Assembly (NCBI RefSeq): GCF_032911225.1
Contig: NZ_CP136600.1
Location: 1,426,001-1,490,000 of the forward strand
Source of the DNA: Thalassotalea fonticola
GTDB lineage: Bacteria; Pseudomonadota; Gammaproteobacteria; Enterobacterales; Alteromonadaceae
Length of the DNA stretch: 64,000 nucleotides
Direction of reading: 5' to 3'
The translations under genes and the position numbers were made by a program. A model generated the notes under the pieces. The model ran no database searches and was not told where the DNA came from. It worked only from the letters and a program-made list of their open reading frames with translations. Position 1 is the first letter of the stretch, and the number at the start of each line of letters is the position of its first letter. Positions 8,638-17,596 of the stretch are shown here, piece by piece.

Positions 8638-8805
8638 TTAAGTATTAGCAACCCAAGCTAAAAAACATTTTTTATCGTTCAAGTTATTAAATTTCAATAA
8701 CTGTGAACTATTTTTATCTGTCACCACAATATTGTGTTTATTGACAGAGATTGATTGTATCGGTGATTTAATTGAATAAACCGTACCATTATATGTATAT
8801 GACAT
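8638..8805 (-). CDS. Small hypothetical protein (55 codons)
   Basis: A short open frame on the minus strand starting ATG at 8805 and ending TAA at 8638-8640. It reads MSYTYNGTVYSIKSPIQSIS..., with further IVVTDKNSSQLLKF and CFLAWVANT. The composition is protein-like (alternating hydrophobic strands, a conserved-looking C-terminal Cys-Phe-Leu-Ala-Trp) and AAAGAG lies about nine bases before the ATG. It ends just before a terminator that can act on this strand. I do not recognise a family; it could be a small soluble beta-strand protein of Alteromonadales. The evidence is the frame, the ribosome binding site and the terminator only. Confidence 0.5.
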   Translation of the reverse strand: MSYTYNGTVYSIKSPIQSISVNKHNIVVTDKNSSQLLKFNNLNDKKCFLAWVANT

Positions 8806-9261
8806 AATAAAACTCTTTTAATTTGCGCAATACCTGAAGGTATATCTGCGCATGAATAGAAAAGCTTTTTGTCGTTTGAACTTGGTAGTAATTGTTATAG
8901 CAATAATTTGCTATAAAAAACGACGGTTATAACTTTAAAAATGTATAACCAACAGTTTGTATCGATTTATATTTTCGATCGATAACTCAGACAACGATTA
9001 AGCTTTATGTTTTGCGTGATGACTGACTGTGAAAGGGAAAGGCATAACAATAATTATCGCAATAGATAATTGGTTAAATAAACAAGATGGGAATAGTTAA
9101 CGGCGCTACTTTATCGGCATATGTATAAAAAGTAAACATTTATTTTTCAACCGCTATTTCCAGTACTAATTTACTGGTATATAAACTGAAATTTACCAGC
9201 TTTCAATTACTGTTTTTCCAAGGTAAAGTGAGCAATGCATTAACCACTAGAGACAATACGC
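8806..9261. other. 456-base intergenic region with several palindromes, no gene seen
   Basis: This region separates the small ORF from the DUF2804 gene and should hold both divergent promoters. It contains a compound palindrome, TGCGCA-ATACC-TGAA-GGTAT-ATC-TGCGCA (8824-8852), 19 bases upstream of the small ORF. It also has TATCGAT / ATCGATA (8960-8984) and CCAGTA / TACTGG (9160-9177). I could not identify a reading frame or a known RNA family. Confidence 0.5.
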
Positions 9262-10311
9262 ATGGACGCCAGCAATAATCGCCAACCAAATTGCTTAATG
9301 AATAGCTCAGGATCGCCTTTGTTTGGTCAGTTTGATGCGCCAGTTGAACATTTAGCCGTTGAGCAATTCTGTTATTTCAACAGTATGGATAAACCGGCAA
9401 GCAAACTCAGTAAGTATTTAAGCTATAAACAATTTCAATTTGTCAGTATTAATACCGGAAAATTTATTATTGGTGCCGCCATTGCCGATATCCGTTATCT
9501 GGGTAGCGGCTTTGTCTATGTTTTTGATCGCGCAAATAACACTATGGTTGAACAAAGCTGGTTAAGGCCACCAGGCATAGGTTATAAAACCAGCGAATCA
9601 CCTAGCAACGGGCAAGCATCAATAGGCTCTGCAGCAAATCATATAGCAATTACCATTGCACAAGGCCGTTGGCAGTTACGGATTAATACCGATACTATTT
9701 CAGCCAATCTATTCTTTACGTCTGCTGCTAACAGTCTGCCATTAGCTATGTGCAGTCCAACAAGTTACAGCGGCTGGACTTACACCCAAAAACACAATAC
9801 TTTAACCGTAGATGGTCAGCTTAGCATTAATCAACAAGCACAAGACTTAAGCCAAGCGTTGGCCGGTTATGACTTTTCAGCAGGCTTTATGCGCAGGGAA
9901 ACCAGTTGGCGTTGGGCAAGTATTAATAGCCATATTGGCAACAGCGTTTTCGGTCTTAATTTGGCGGCTGGCGTTAATGAAACTGGCAGTAGTGAAAATG
10001 TATTTTGGCTTGATGGACAACGTCATTACTTACCCATTGTTCAGTTTAAATTTACGCGCCAACGTAATAGCAAACTAAACACTCAACCTTGGCACATTAC
10101 GAGTACTCCTATAAATGGTCAGCCTGCTCAGGTAGATTTAACATTTACCCCGATAAACAGCCGTGAAGAACGACTTAATCTTTGGTTATTGAAAAGTAAC
10201 TTTCGTCAGTACATTGGCCACTATAACGGTTTAGTTCGTGACAGCGCAGGCAATGAAACCATTATTAACAATATATTAGGATTAAGCGAAGATCATTTCG
10301 CCCGCTGGTAG
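9262..10311 (+). CDS. DUF2804 family protein
   Basis: A 349-residue protein without signal peptide or membrane segment, rich in beta strands. The typical DUF2804 features are visible: an N-terminal loop NSSGSPLFGQFDAP, a central IADIRYLGSGFVYVFD, the block GYDFSAGFMRRETSWRWAS (about 208-226) and NLAAGVNETGSSENVFW (about 234-250), and a C-terminal RQYIGHYNGLVRDSAGN. Its function is unknown; the fold resembles lipocalin-like or carotenoid-hydratase-like beta domains, and a lipid ligand would be speculative. The next gene (DUF393) starts 65 bases downstream on the same strand, so the two may be co-transcribed. Confidence 0.85.
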   Translation: MDASNNRQPNCLMNSSGSPLFGQFDAPVEHLAVEQFCYFNSMDKPASKLSKYLSYKQFQFVSINTGKFIIGAAIADIRYLGSGFVYVFDRANNTMVEQSWLRPPGIGYKTSESPSNGQASIGSAANHIAITIAQGRWQLRINTDTISANLFFTSAANSLPLAMCSPTSYSGWTYTQKHNTLTVDGQLSINQQAQDLSQALAGYDFSAGFMRRETSWRWASINSHIGNSVFGLNLAAGVNETGSSENVFWLDGQRHYLPIVQFKFTRQRNSKLNTQPWHITSTPINGQPAQVDLTFTPINSREERLNLWLLKSNFRQYIGHYNGLVRDSAGNETIINNILGLSEDHFARW

Positions 10312-10376
10312 AATATAGCACTCTTTATTTTTTAAACATTAACATACTTGTTTGATATGATGTTTATACTCTTAAA

Positions 10377-10772
10377 ATGAATGTGGCCGTTGTTGATGAT
10401 ATGAAAAATGATAAACAGTTTATCACGGTATTTTATGATGCCGACTGCCCTGAATGTGTAACAGATAGGCGATTTTATGAACGTCTTGCTGGTCAAGGTG
10501 GCAAACAAGTAAAATGGCTAGACATTACCGGGCAAGATGACTACCTAAAAAGCTTGGGGATAGATCCTCTCAAAGCTCTTACAGAGCTTCATGTGCAACT
10601 TGCCAATGGCAAAATCTTATCTGAACTTGATGCCTATATTATATTAATGAATCGGGTTTGGTTACTTAAATCCGTCGCTTGGTTAATATCATTAACATTT
10701 ATCCGCCCTTATTTGGCTAGATGGTATCATGCAAGAGTTGAAAAACGCTTGAAAGCAACGGGTCGGCTTTAA
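10377..10772 (+). CDS. DUF393 (DCC family) thiol-disulfide oxidoreductase-like protein
   Basis: A 131-residue DCC-family protein with a thioredoxin-like N-terminus: FYDADCPECVTDRRFYE, giving a CxxC pair at Cys24 and Cys27. It then has WLDIT, ALTELHVQLANGK and a C-terminal hydrophobic stretch (WLLKSVAWLISLTFI) followed by a basic tail. A second possible ATG lies eight codons in; neither start has a clear Shine-Dalgarno, so the start is uncertain. The family is inferred to be thiol redox active, with no defined substrate. It lies just downstream of the DUF2804 gene. Confidence 0.85.
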   Translation: MNVAVVDDMKNDKQFITVFYDADCPECVTDRRFYERLAGQGGKQVKWLDITGQDDYLKSLGIDPLKALTELHVQLANGKILSELDAYIILMNRVWLLKSVAWLISLTFIRPYLARWYHARVEKRLKATGRL

Positions 10773-10845
10773 CTTTGTTTAAAGTTAAGTATATTAAGTA
10801 ATGATGATTTCAGGTTTCTCTAGTATTTTCCAGAAAATTGAAACC

Positions 10846-10870
10846 AAAGGCGCTTTCGCGCCTTTTATAC
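10846..10870. terminator. Bidirectional terminator between DUF393 gene and pgi
   Basis: An 8-bp perfect stem AAAGGCGC / GCGCCTTT with loop TTTC, with T-rich sequence on the right. It sits between the two convergent genes. Confidence 0.75.
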
Positions 10871-10908
10871 CAAGCGGATTAAACTTAAACTAGATCTAAA
10901 ACTTTCTT

Positions 10909-12552
10909 TTATCTACCTTTACATTTGTAATAATTTATTAAACCAGTTGTTGAGCTGTCTCTGTTGTCTAGCTCAGTATTAGTTTTTAAGGCATCAAGAA
11001 TGTTAATTGCTAAGCCTTTCCCTAGTTCAACGCCCCATTGATCGAAAGAACATATTTGCAATAAAATACCCTGGCTAAATATTTTATGCTCATAAAGTGC
11101 TATTAAGCTACCTAATGATTTGGCAGAAATTTGATCTAATAAAATAGCATTAGTTGGTCGATTACCTTTATGTACCTTATGCGGTGCAACTTTATCTATG
11201 TATTCTTGTGTCCTGCCCTTGGCTTTTAAATCTTCACGAACCTGTTGTTCATTTACACCACTCATTAACGCTTCCATTTGAGCAAAAAAATTAGCCATTA
11301 AAGTGTCATGATGGCCTTGCACTGATGTTATGGATTTAACCGAACCGATAAAATCTGCTGGAACCACGTTATTGCTTTGATGTAAATATTGATAGAAAGC
11401 ATGTTGACCATTTATACCTATTTCACCCCAAATAGATGGGACCGTAGAATACCCAACTTCTTCACCATACCAATTTACTGATTTACCATTACTTTCCATT
11501 TCTGCTTGTTGTAAATATGCGGTTAATTTATGCAACGGTTGATCGTAAGGTAAAATAGCTTGCGATTGCGAACCTAAAAATGTGCAATTCCATAAGCTAA
11601 GCAGTGCCATTATAACCGGTGCATTTTCTTCTAAAGGTGCATTTTTAAAGTGTAGATCAATTTCGTGAGCACCTTCGAGTAGCTCAATAAATTTATCAAA
11701 CCCTAAATCTAATGCAATCGGTAATCCAATCGCCGACCATAAAGAAAAGCGTCCTCCAACCCAATCCCAGATGTCGAAGATGTTTTCATTATCAATACCA
11801 AAATTACCGGCATTCTCTTTATTAGCAGAAACAGCAACAAAATGTTTGCTTACCGCCGTTTGATCAAATGCAGCAGAAACTAGCCAATTCATAGCAGTAT
11901 TGGCATTAGTCATAGTTTCTGTAGTGGTAAAGGTTTTACTCGAAATAATAAACAATGTTCGTTCAGGATCTAAAGGACGTAATACATCGGCAATTTGGTT
12001 ACCGTCAACATTAGATACATAATGAACGTTAACACTATTATCACTGTATTGTTTTAATGCTTCGGTAACCATCTGCGGCCCTAGATTTGAGCCTCCAACG
12101 CCGATATTTACAACATCTTTAATACGCTTACCAGAATAGCCTAACCATTGCCCCATACGCACTTTTTCAGTAAATGCTTTAATTTGGATAAGAGCTTGAT
12201 TAACTTTATCAGTCAAATTTTCACCGTCCAATATAAACGGTTTGGTCGAGCGGTCACGAAGGGCAACATGCAGTACACTTCGATCTTCGGTGGTATTAAT
12301 GCGCTCGCCATTGAACATTTTTTCACGCCATTGTTCCAACTGGCAATCACGAGCAAGCGTAAAAAGACCTTTCATCGTCCTTTCGGTGATTAGATTTTTT
12401 GAATAATCGAATAAAAATGCCGGTACTTTTAATGAAAAATCATTGAACCGCTCAGTATTTTCTGAAAATAAATCTTTAATATTCTGTTTTTTCATATCTT
12501 TGGCATGAATCAATAATTCTTGCCAACTTTTAAGGTTTTGTCGAAATTGCAT
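10909..12552 (-). CDS. pgi: Glucose-6-phosphate isomerase
   Basis: Pgi interconverts glucose 6-phosphate and fructose 6-phosphate in the cytoplasm. The 547 residues match E. coli Pgi (549). Visible landmarks are VGGSNLGPQMV, the SIS-domain segment FIISSKTFTTTET, the signature region EMESNGKSVNWYGEEVGYST with catalytic Glu, and EIGINGQHAFYQYLHQ with catalytic His. CCAGGAAAACC precedes the ATG. It follows the fructokinase gene by 53 bases on the same strand, so here it probably feeds fructose 6-phosphate from sucrose into the hexose-phosphate pool. Confidence 0.97.
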   Translation of the reverse strand: MQFRQNLKSWQELLIHAKDMKKQNIKDLFSENTERFNDFSLKVPAFLFDYSKNLITERTMKGLFTLARDCQLEQWREKMFNGERINTTEDRSVLHVALRDRSTKPFILDGENLTDKVNQALIQIKAFTEKVRMGQWLGYSGKRIKDVVNIGVGGSNLGPQMVTEALKQYSDNSVNVHYVSNVDGNQIADVLRPLDPERTLFIISSKTFTTTETMTNANTAMNWLVSAAFDQTAVSKHFVAVSANKENAGNFGIDNENIFDIWDWVGGRFSLWSAIGLPIALDLGFDKFIELLEGAHEIDLHFKNAPLEENAPVIMALLSLWNCTFLGSQSQAILPYDQPLHKLTAYLQQAEMESNGKSVNWYGEEVGYSTVPSIWGEIGINGQHAFYQYLHQSNNVVPADFIGSVKSITSVQGHHDTLMANFFAQMEALMSGVNEQQVREDLKAKGRTQEYIDKVAPHKVHKGNRPTNAILLDQISAKSLGSLIALYEHKIFSQGILLQICSFDQWGVELGKGLAINILDALKTNTELDNRDSSTTGLINYYKCKGR

Positions 12553-12605
12553 GGTTTTCCTGGAGTTATAAGTACAAAAATTTTAAACAGTTAACATCGT
12601 ATGAA

Positions 12606-13550
12606 CTAGACCTCATCTAATCTAGGCAATGCTGAAAATGCGCCTTTTTGTTGACATGTATGTGCCCCACATTTCGCGGCGAATAACGTGGCGCTGATTA
12701 TTTTATCAAGATCAAATAAGGTAGCTTGTAAAGAGTTGAATTCGCTTTGTTGGGTCAACGAATAAATAAAACCGGCAAGAAAGCTATCGCCAGCCGCAGT
12801 GGTATCAACCGCCTTGATCACGGGCACCTCGACATAACTTGAAAATGTTTGAGAGACCAGATGAACTTTATCTGCGCCGTTGGTGACAATAATAAGCTTT
12901 ACCTTTAACGATAACAGGCGTTCTATATATTGCTGATAAGTTAACTTATATTGCTCAGCTAAATAGACAGCCTCTTCTTTACTCAATTTAATTAAGTCAC
13001 TGTGGTTAATTAAATGCTCTACTCTCGATGGTAATTGTTCAAGGTCTGCCCACAACTGCGGCCTTAAATTTACATCAAAACTGATGATGCTGTTTTGCTC
13101 TCGGGCATTTTCAACAGCAAAAATAGTATTTTCATGCATTTCATCACTGGTTAATGTATTTGAACAAAAATGAAATATGTCAATATCTTGCCAGTTGATG
13201 CTGTCAATTTGTGTTGTTGCATACTTGGTATCAGCCGTATCATTTCGGTAAAAAGTAAAAGAACGCTCACCTTCGCTATCCAATGAAACTAACACCAATG
13301 CGGTGTTCGCTGATTCAATATTCTGCACATAATCAAGTTTAACCCCTTCCTCTTCTAATGAATGTCGAAGAAATTTGCCGAAGTTGTCTGTACTTATGCC
13401 ACCTGAAAAATAACTTTCGCCCCCCAGCCTGGCATAGGCAACGGCAACATTGGCTGGAGCCCCTCCTGCCATGGGACTGTAGCTAGACAAGTCAGTATTA
13501 TTTGGCAAGAAATCAACAACGACTTCGCCATAGCTCATTAATGAAAACAT
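12606..13550 (-). CDS. scrK: Fructokinase (PfkB family)
   Basis: A 314-residue PfkB/ribokinase-family kinase, predicted to phosphorylate fructose at C6. It shows the sugar-binding motif MAGGAPANVAVAYARLGG (27-44), SFDVNLRP mid-protein and the anion-hole/catalytic motif VDTTAAGDSFLAGF, whose Asp is the expected base; the usual GAGD is AAGD here. AAGGGGCC precedes the first ATG at 13550, supporting this start over the Met four codons later. Position between the TonB receptor and pgi, and close to sucrose phosphorylase, which releases fructose, gives the substrate assignment. Confidence 0.9.
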   Translation of the reverse strand: MFSLMSYGEVVVDFLPNNTDLSSYSPMAGGAPANVAVAYARLGGESYFSGGISTDNFGKFLRHSLEEEGVKLDYVQNIESANTALVLVSLDSEGERSFTFYRNDTADTKYATTQIDSINWQDIDIFHFCSNTLTSDEMHENTIFAVENAREQNSIISFDVNLRPQLWADLEQLPSRVEHLINHSDLIKLSKEEAVYLAEQYKLTYQQYIERLLSLKVKLIIVTNGADKVHLVSQTFSSYVEVPVIKAVDTTAAGDSFLAGFIYSLTQQSEFNSLQATLFDLDKIISATLFAAKCGAHTCQQKGAFSALPRLDEV

Positions 13551-13562
13551 AAGGCCCCTTAT

Positions 13563-13590
13563 AAAAAAAGCCCATGACCATGGGCTTGTT
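13563..13590 (-). terminator. Terminator after the first TonB-dependent receptor
   Basis: On the minus strand the 8-bp stem AAGCCCAT / ATGGGCTT is followed by seven T. It lies between the receptor and fructokinase, so receptor mRNA may be made in excess of the downstream kinase by partial termination. Confidence 0.75.
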
Positions 13591-13607
13591 ATTGATAAAA
13601 ATGTTAT

Positions 13608-16031
13608 TTAAAACTCATATTTAAGAGTCACACTGCTGGTTCTACCATTAATGGTTCTTGCTCTGATAATGTCATTGGCTGGAATACTGCCTTCTTCAGC
13701 CTCAGTAATACCAACTTCATCAAATACATTATTGATATTTAAAGCAACGCTGAATGTATCGGATAAGTAATATTGGGCAAAAGCATTTACTTGAGTATAG
13801 CCTTCAAATTCAAGAGCATCAGTGGCACCTTGATCACCGCCATCTTGTGCATAAGCCTCGGTTGTACCAATAAAGCTTAAGCCTATCGAACCTTGCTCAA
13901 AGTTATAACGAGTAATTAATGAATAAACTAAATCGGCTTGTCTTCTTGGGGTATTGCCCACTGAACCTGGGTTAACACCATCTTTGGTGATTTCAGCATC
14001 AGTCCAGGTAAGGTTTCCGCGAATATCAAAATCGCCGTAGTAAAACGAACTCTCTAGCTCTATTCCTTTAGCTTCATAGACACGGTCAAAAAATTTCTGA
14101 CTTGTTGCTTCAAAGTTTTGCTCTTCAGTTTCAGCAAAGAAACCGGTAGCAAATACTGATAAGTTTTCCCTGCGGTATTTAACGCCTACTTCATATTGAT
14201 CAACTTCATCTACAGCATCTTCATCAGCAACAGAACCATCGCTAGCAATTTTACCAAAGGCTAATCTATCAGCATTTGCTGTGCCACCATGGCTGACGCG
14301 ACCGAAAAGGGCTAAATCGTTATTCAACATGTAGTTCGCACCAACAGAATACGAGGTGTAGTCCCAATCGTAATCGACTATCGAAGGATTCGCATTGTTA
14401 ACCGAAGATACACTCATCTCTGCGGGTGAAATATTGCCATCTCGATTCATATCAATTTGAGATTGAACTGCGCCGGCATAAGTACCCGTTGCCTCGCCAC
14501 TATCGTATCGAACACTGGCATCAAACACTAAGTCGCCAAAGTTTGATGTAATTGCGATATATGGCGCTGTAACATCATATTCCAAATCATAGTTTCGGGT
14601 ACAACAATTACCCCAATATGGCACACCGTAGGCATACAATCCGTTTTCAGAAAAACTACTACCATCGGCGGCAGCAACGTTAACGAGCGCAGCATTGTCA
14701 CCTTGAACCTCTAATAGGTATGAATTCCACAACCATGATTGTTCAATATTTTGGTATGATTTGTAGTACCCGAAGGTGATATTGGTATTATCAAATGATT
14801 TAGTGATTTTCAGATCATTAACGCTGAAATCTAAATTACTCATTTCTACATCAAAAGTATGAACACGCATTAAATTTTCAGCCGTATACGCAGCCCCGCT
14901 TTGTGCCCCATTTGCGTAAGTTAGAGTTGCATCTGTTCCGGCGATGCTGTCAGCAATACTTTGGCTATCGCCAACTTCAGCTGGGAAAGGAGAAGTAAAA
15001 CTTCCTTTGGTGCTTGATGTTCTGAAGCGGTTTTCAATAGACCAATTATTACCTAAATCAAAAACGGCTTCAAAACCAATAGAATCAACTGTTGGGTGCA
15101 TGCCATCACGCATATCTGAACGACGTAAATTGCCATCACCATCAGTAGTTAATAGCGAAGTAAAATTTGCTGAATGGGTGGTATCGGCTATCGCATCAAA
15201 GCCTGATAACGAATCACCGTTTGATTTCATCGGCATAGGTAAATAGCCTATAGTTTTATCGTCTAGGTGCTTGTAATAAACTCGAACATAACCATCATCA
15301 AACTCTTTGGTTAAATTGGCTTTTATTTGGCCACCTTTATTACCTGTATAGCCAGATTCTCTAGGGCCTTCACCCTGACGAATAAATCCTCCGAGATGAA
15401 AGTACATACTGTCACTTATTTCACCGCCAAATTCAAAGTCTGTGCGGGTAGTGTCATAATCGAGGCCGATAGTTGTTGAGATACTGCCAGAATCAGATTC
15501 GCCTGTTTTACTGATAATATTAATTATCCCACCTGGCGCATTAGTGGCTAATGTAGATGCTGACCCACCTCGAATAGATTCAATGGATGCCATAGTGCTG
15601 TCTAATCGAAGAAAGATATCCGCATTGCCAAAAGCGATATCTCCGAATTGTAAAATTGGTAAGCCATCTTCTTGAAGCTGTAAGAATTTAGCGCCACCAG
15701 CCGCAACAGGCAAGCCACGTACAGCAATATTTGCATTCCCTTCTCCCCCTGAAGACTCTGAACGTATGCCAGGGATTGATCTAAAAGCCTCTGCCGTACT
15801 TCTAGGGGTAGTCACTTCAACTTGATCCGCAGTTAAACTGCTTACCGATACACTCGACGCCATAACCGTAGTTCCTTTGGCTACACCGGTAACAATAATC
15901 CGTTCAAAGTCGATACCTTTGTCATTCTCGGCATCGGTTTGATTTTGATCGGCTTCTGCTGCGTACAAATTTGTACACACCGCCAAAGATAATGCGCTTA
16001 GTAAAAACTTTTTAAAGTTAACATCTTTCAT
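13608..16031 (-). CDS. TonB-dependent outer-membrane receptor, probably for sucrose
   Basis: The protein (807 residues from the ATG at 16031) begins with a signal peptide (MKDVNFKKFLLSALSLAVC, ending YAAEA), followed by a TonB-box-like FERIIVTG, a plug domain (about residues 60-170; FRSIPGIRSESSGGEGNANI, then GGSASTLATNAPGGIINI) and a long beta-barrel ending in the aromatic terminus VTLKYEF. GGGGCG before 16031 favours this Met over the one at 16043. A perfect 18-bp palindrome lies 65-82 bases upstream of 16031, and one of the same core stands before sucrose phosphorylase, so the LacI-type regulator probably controls it. The role in sucrose uptake is inferred from context, like Xanthomonas SuxA. 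Confidence 0.9.
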   Translation of the reverse strand: MKDVNFKKFLLSALSLAVCTNLYAAEADQNQTDAENDKGIDFERIIVTGVAKGTTVMASSVSVSSLTADQVEVTTPRSTAEAFRSIPGIRSESSGGEGNANIAVRGLPVAAGGAKFLQLQEDGLPILQFGDIAFGNADIFLRLDSTMASIESIRGGSASTLATNAPGGIINIISKTGESDSGSISTTIGLDYDTTRTDFEFGGEISDSMYFHLGGFIRQGEGPRESGYTGNKGGQIKANLTKEFDDGYVRVYYKHLDDKTIGYLPMPMKSNGDSLSGFDAIADTTHSANFTSLLTTDGDGNLRRSDMRDGMHPTVDSIGFEAVFDLGNNWSIENRFRTSSTKGSFTSPFPAEVGDSQSIADSIAGTDATLTYANGAQSGAAYTAENLMRVHTFDVEMSNLDFSVNDLKITKSFDNTNITFGYYKSYQNIEQSWLWNSYLLEVQGDNAALVNVAAADGSSFSENGLYAYGVPYWGNCCTRNYDLEYDVTAPYIAITSNFGDLVFDASVRYDSGEATGTYAGAVQSQIDMNRDGNISPAEMSVSSVNNANPSIVDYDWDYTSYSVGANYMLNNDLALFGRVSHGGTANADRLAFGKIASDGSVADEDAVDEVDQYEVGVKYRRENLSVFATGFFAETEEQNFEATSQKFFDRVYEAKGIELESSFYYGDFDIRGNLTWTDAEITKDGVNPGSVGNTPRRQADLVYSLITRYNFEQGSIGLSFIGTTEAYAQDGGDQGATDALEFEGYTQVNAFAQYYLSDTFSVALNINNVFDEVGITEAEEGSIPANDIIRARTINGRTSSVTLKYEF

Positions 16032-16095
16032 TTTTCGCCCCATTGTTATTTATAGTATATTTCAAATCATCATTTTTTAATAATGACAAACAATC

Positions 16096-16113
16096 AACTT
16101 AATCGATTAAGTT
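16096..16113. promoter_or_regulatory. LacI-family operator upstream of the TonB receptor
   Basis: AACTTAATCGATTAAGTT is a perfect 18-bp palindrome with the central CG step usual for LacI-family operators. Its 14-bp core is repeated at 17553-17566 before sucrose phosphorylase. It lies in the AT-rich promoter region of the receptor gene. Binding by the regulator at 19146-20177 is inferred. Confidence 0.8.
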
Positions 16114-16213
16114 AATAATTAACAAAAAATTAACAAAAAGCAAGTTTTTTATTTTTATTGATCTTAAAAATTGCTCTATTTTGTTGTAAACAAGATGATT
16201 TAATTGATGATTT

Positions 16214-17428
16214 TTAGTTAAAGGTTTTTATTTGAGTTGGGTCTTTTAGTAGATTATAAGCTGCGACCAAAGTTAATACCGCAGCAAAAACAGTTGCCAG
16301 GTAAAATCCAAAGGCTACATGACCAAATAAATCACTTACTAGCCCCATGAGTAATGGTGAGATTGCCGCTGAGCAGGCAGTAAAAAACAGGATCACGCCC
16401 GCGATAGCTCCATGCTTTTCTTTCGGAAAACAACTGATCCCTTTCGAATTTAAGGTTGGATAAATCATCGACATAAATAAACCTGAAAGTGGCAACAGCA
16501 CTACCGCCGCATTTACCCCATATAATGCGGTTCCTAGATAACAGAGGAATACCGCAGCAGAAAAATAAAACATCACCTGTTGCCATTTAAAGCGCTCTAA
16601 CATCCACACACCTAAAAAGCGCCCGCCTGCACGTAAGGCAAAGAAAACCGATAATGCATAGGTGGCAAGCCATACTAAGGAGCCTTCATAATCCATTAAT
16701 AACGTTGGCATCCATACATAAATAGCAACCTCGGTTGCCACGTATAATGCGATTGCAACAGAAAACCCCATGGCGTACGGGTCAGCCATTATTTTTAATG
16801 AACTTCTTAAATTTATATGTTCCGCATGCTGGCTTTTATGAGTTACCGGGTATTTGGTTTTCGCCGCAGCAATGCACAAAAGCATGCATAATAGTCCGGC
16901 ACAAAAATATAAATACTTCCACGATACCCCGGTTATCAGCAAATAACTCACTATCGCAGGCCCAACCATCGCCCCTACCCCAAAGAATCCTTCTACCATA
17001 TTCATGGTGCCAGTATGCTCTTTGTTAGACTGGGAGATGTCGCCTATAAGTGCTAATGCACCCGTTTTGAACAAGCCAACAGCGGCGCCGATAAATGCTA
17101 ATAAAAGCAAAAAATAGGCAAATGAACTGCCAATTAAAAATAAAAAACACGCGAATGAAAAAATAAATAAACCAATTATGATGGTGGTTTTTCTGCCCCA
17201 TTTATCTGCCAGGTACCCTAAAAACAAGCCACTAAGTGCAATAAATATCATCGGTACATAATGAAAGGCACTCGCTTGGGTTAAATTTAAGTCATAGGTG
17301 GTTATTAACTCAGGAATAATGACGCCAACAGCATCGGATGTCATTGCAAACACGAAAAACATCATATAAGTCAAATACTTAATATTTGATTTAGATGATT
17401 CATCATTAATAGCTTTTACTTGCTTCAT
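16214..17428 (-). CDS. scrT: MFS sugar transporter, probably sucrose permease
   Basis: A 404-residue major facilitator with about twelve membrane segments. The loop 2-3 signature GYLADKWGRKTTIIIG (about residues 75-90) is clear, and the second half holds FALRAGGRFLGVWMLERF. AAGGGGGCG lies seven bases before the ATG. It is divergent from sucrose phosphorylase, with a LacI-type operator in the shared 168-base region. It is expected to carry sucrose across the inner membrane after the TonB receptor, like SuxC or ScrT. The sequence alone does not prove the substrate. Confidence 0.87.
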   Translation of the reverse strand: MKQVKAINDESSKSNIKYLTYMMFFVFAMTSDAVGVIIPELITTYDLNLTQASAFHYVPMIFIALSGLFLGYLADKWGRKTTIIIGLFIFSFACFLFLIGSSFAYFLLLLAFIGAAVGLFKTGALALIGDISQSNKEHTGTMNMVEGFFGVGAMVGPAIVSYLLITGVSWKYLYFCAGLLCMLLCIAAAKTKYPVTHKSQHAEHINLRSSLKIMADPYAMGFSVAIALYVATEVAIYVWMPTLLMDYEGSLVWLATYALSVFFALRAGGRFLGVWMLERFKWQQVMFYFSAAVFLCYLGTALYGVNAAVVLLPLSGLFMSMIYPTLNSKGISCFPKEKHGAIAGVILFFTACSAAISPLLMGLVSDLFGHVAFGFYLATVFAAVLTLVAAYNLLKDPTQIKTFN

Positions 17429-17519
17429 ATCGCCCCCTTTGGGTAATTATATAATTCATTGATAATGAAAGAAAATTCAATTTGTATACCTGCAAAATTG
17501 TAAATAAATTAAAATAACC

Positions 17520-17550
17520 TTGAAAATATTTACATTCTGTATGAATATAT
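17520..17550 (+). promoter_or_regulatory. Candidate sigma-70 promoter for sucrose phosphorylase
   Basis: TTGAAA (17520-17525), a 17-base spacer and GAATAT (17543-17548) resemble -35 and -10 boxes. The operator at 17553 would overlap the transcription start, which fits repression. The -10 match is only moderate. Confidence 0.45.
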
Positions 17551-17552
17551 AT

Positions 17553-17566
17553 CTTAATCGATTAAG
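17553..17566. promoter_or_regulatory. LacI-family operator upstream of sucrose phosphorylase
   Basis: CTTAATCGATTAAG is a perfect 14-bp palindrome identical to the core of the operator at 16096-16113. It ends 30 bases before the sucrose phosphorylase ATG, in the region divergent to the MFS gene, so one site could control both promoters. Confidence 0.8.
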
Positions 17567-17596
17567 TTTCAACTAAGATAAATTAAAGAGAATTTT

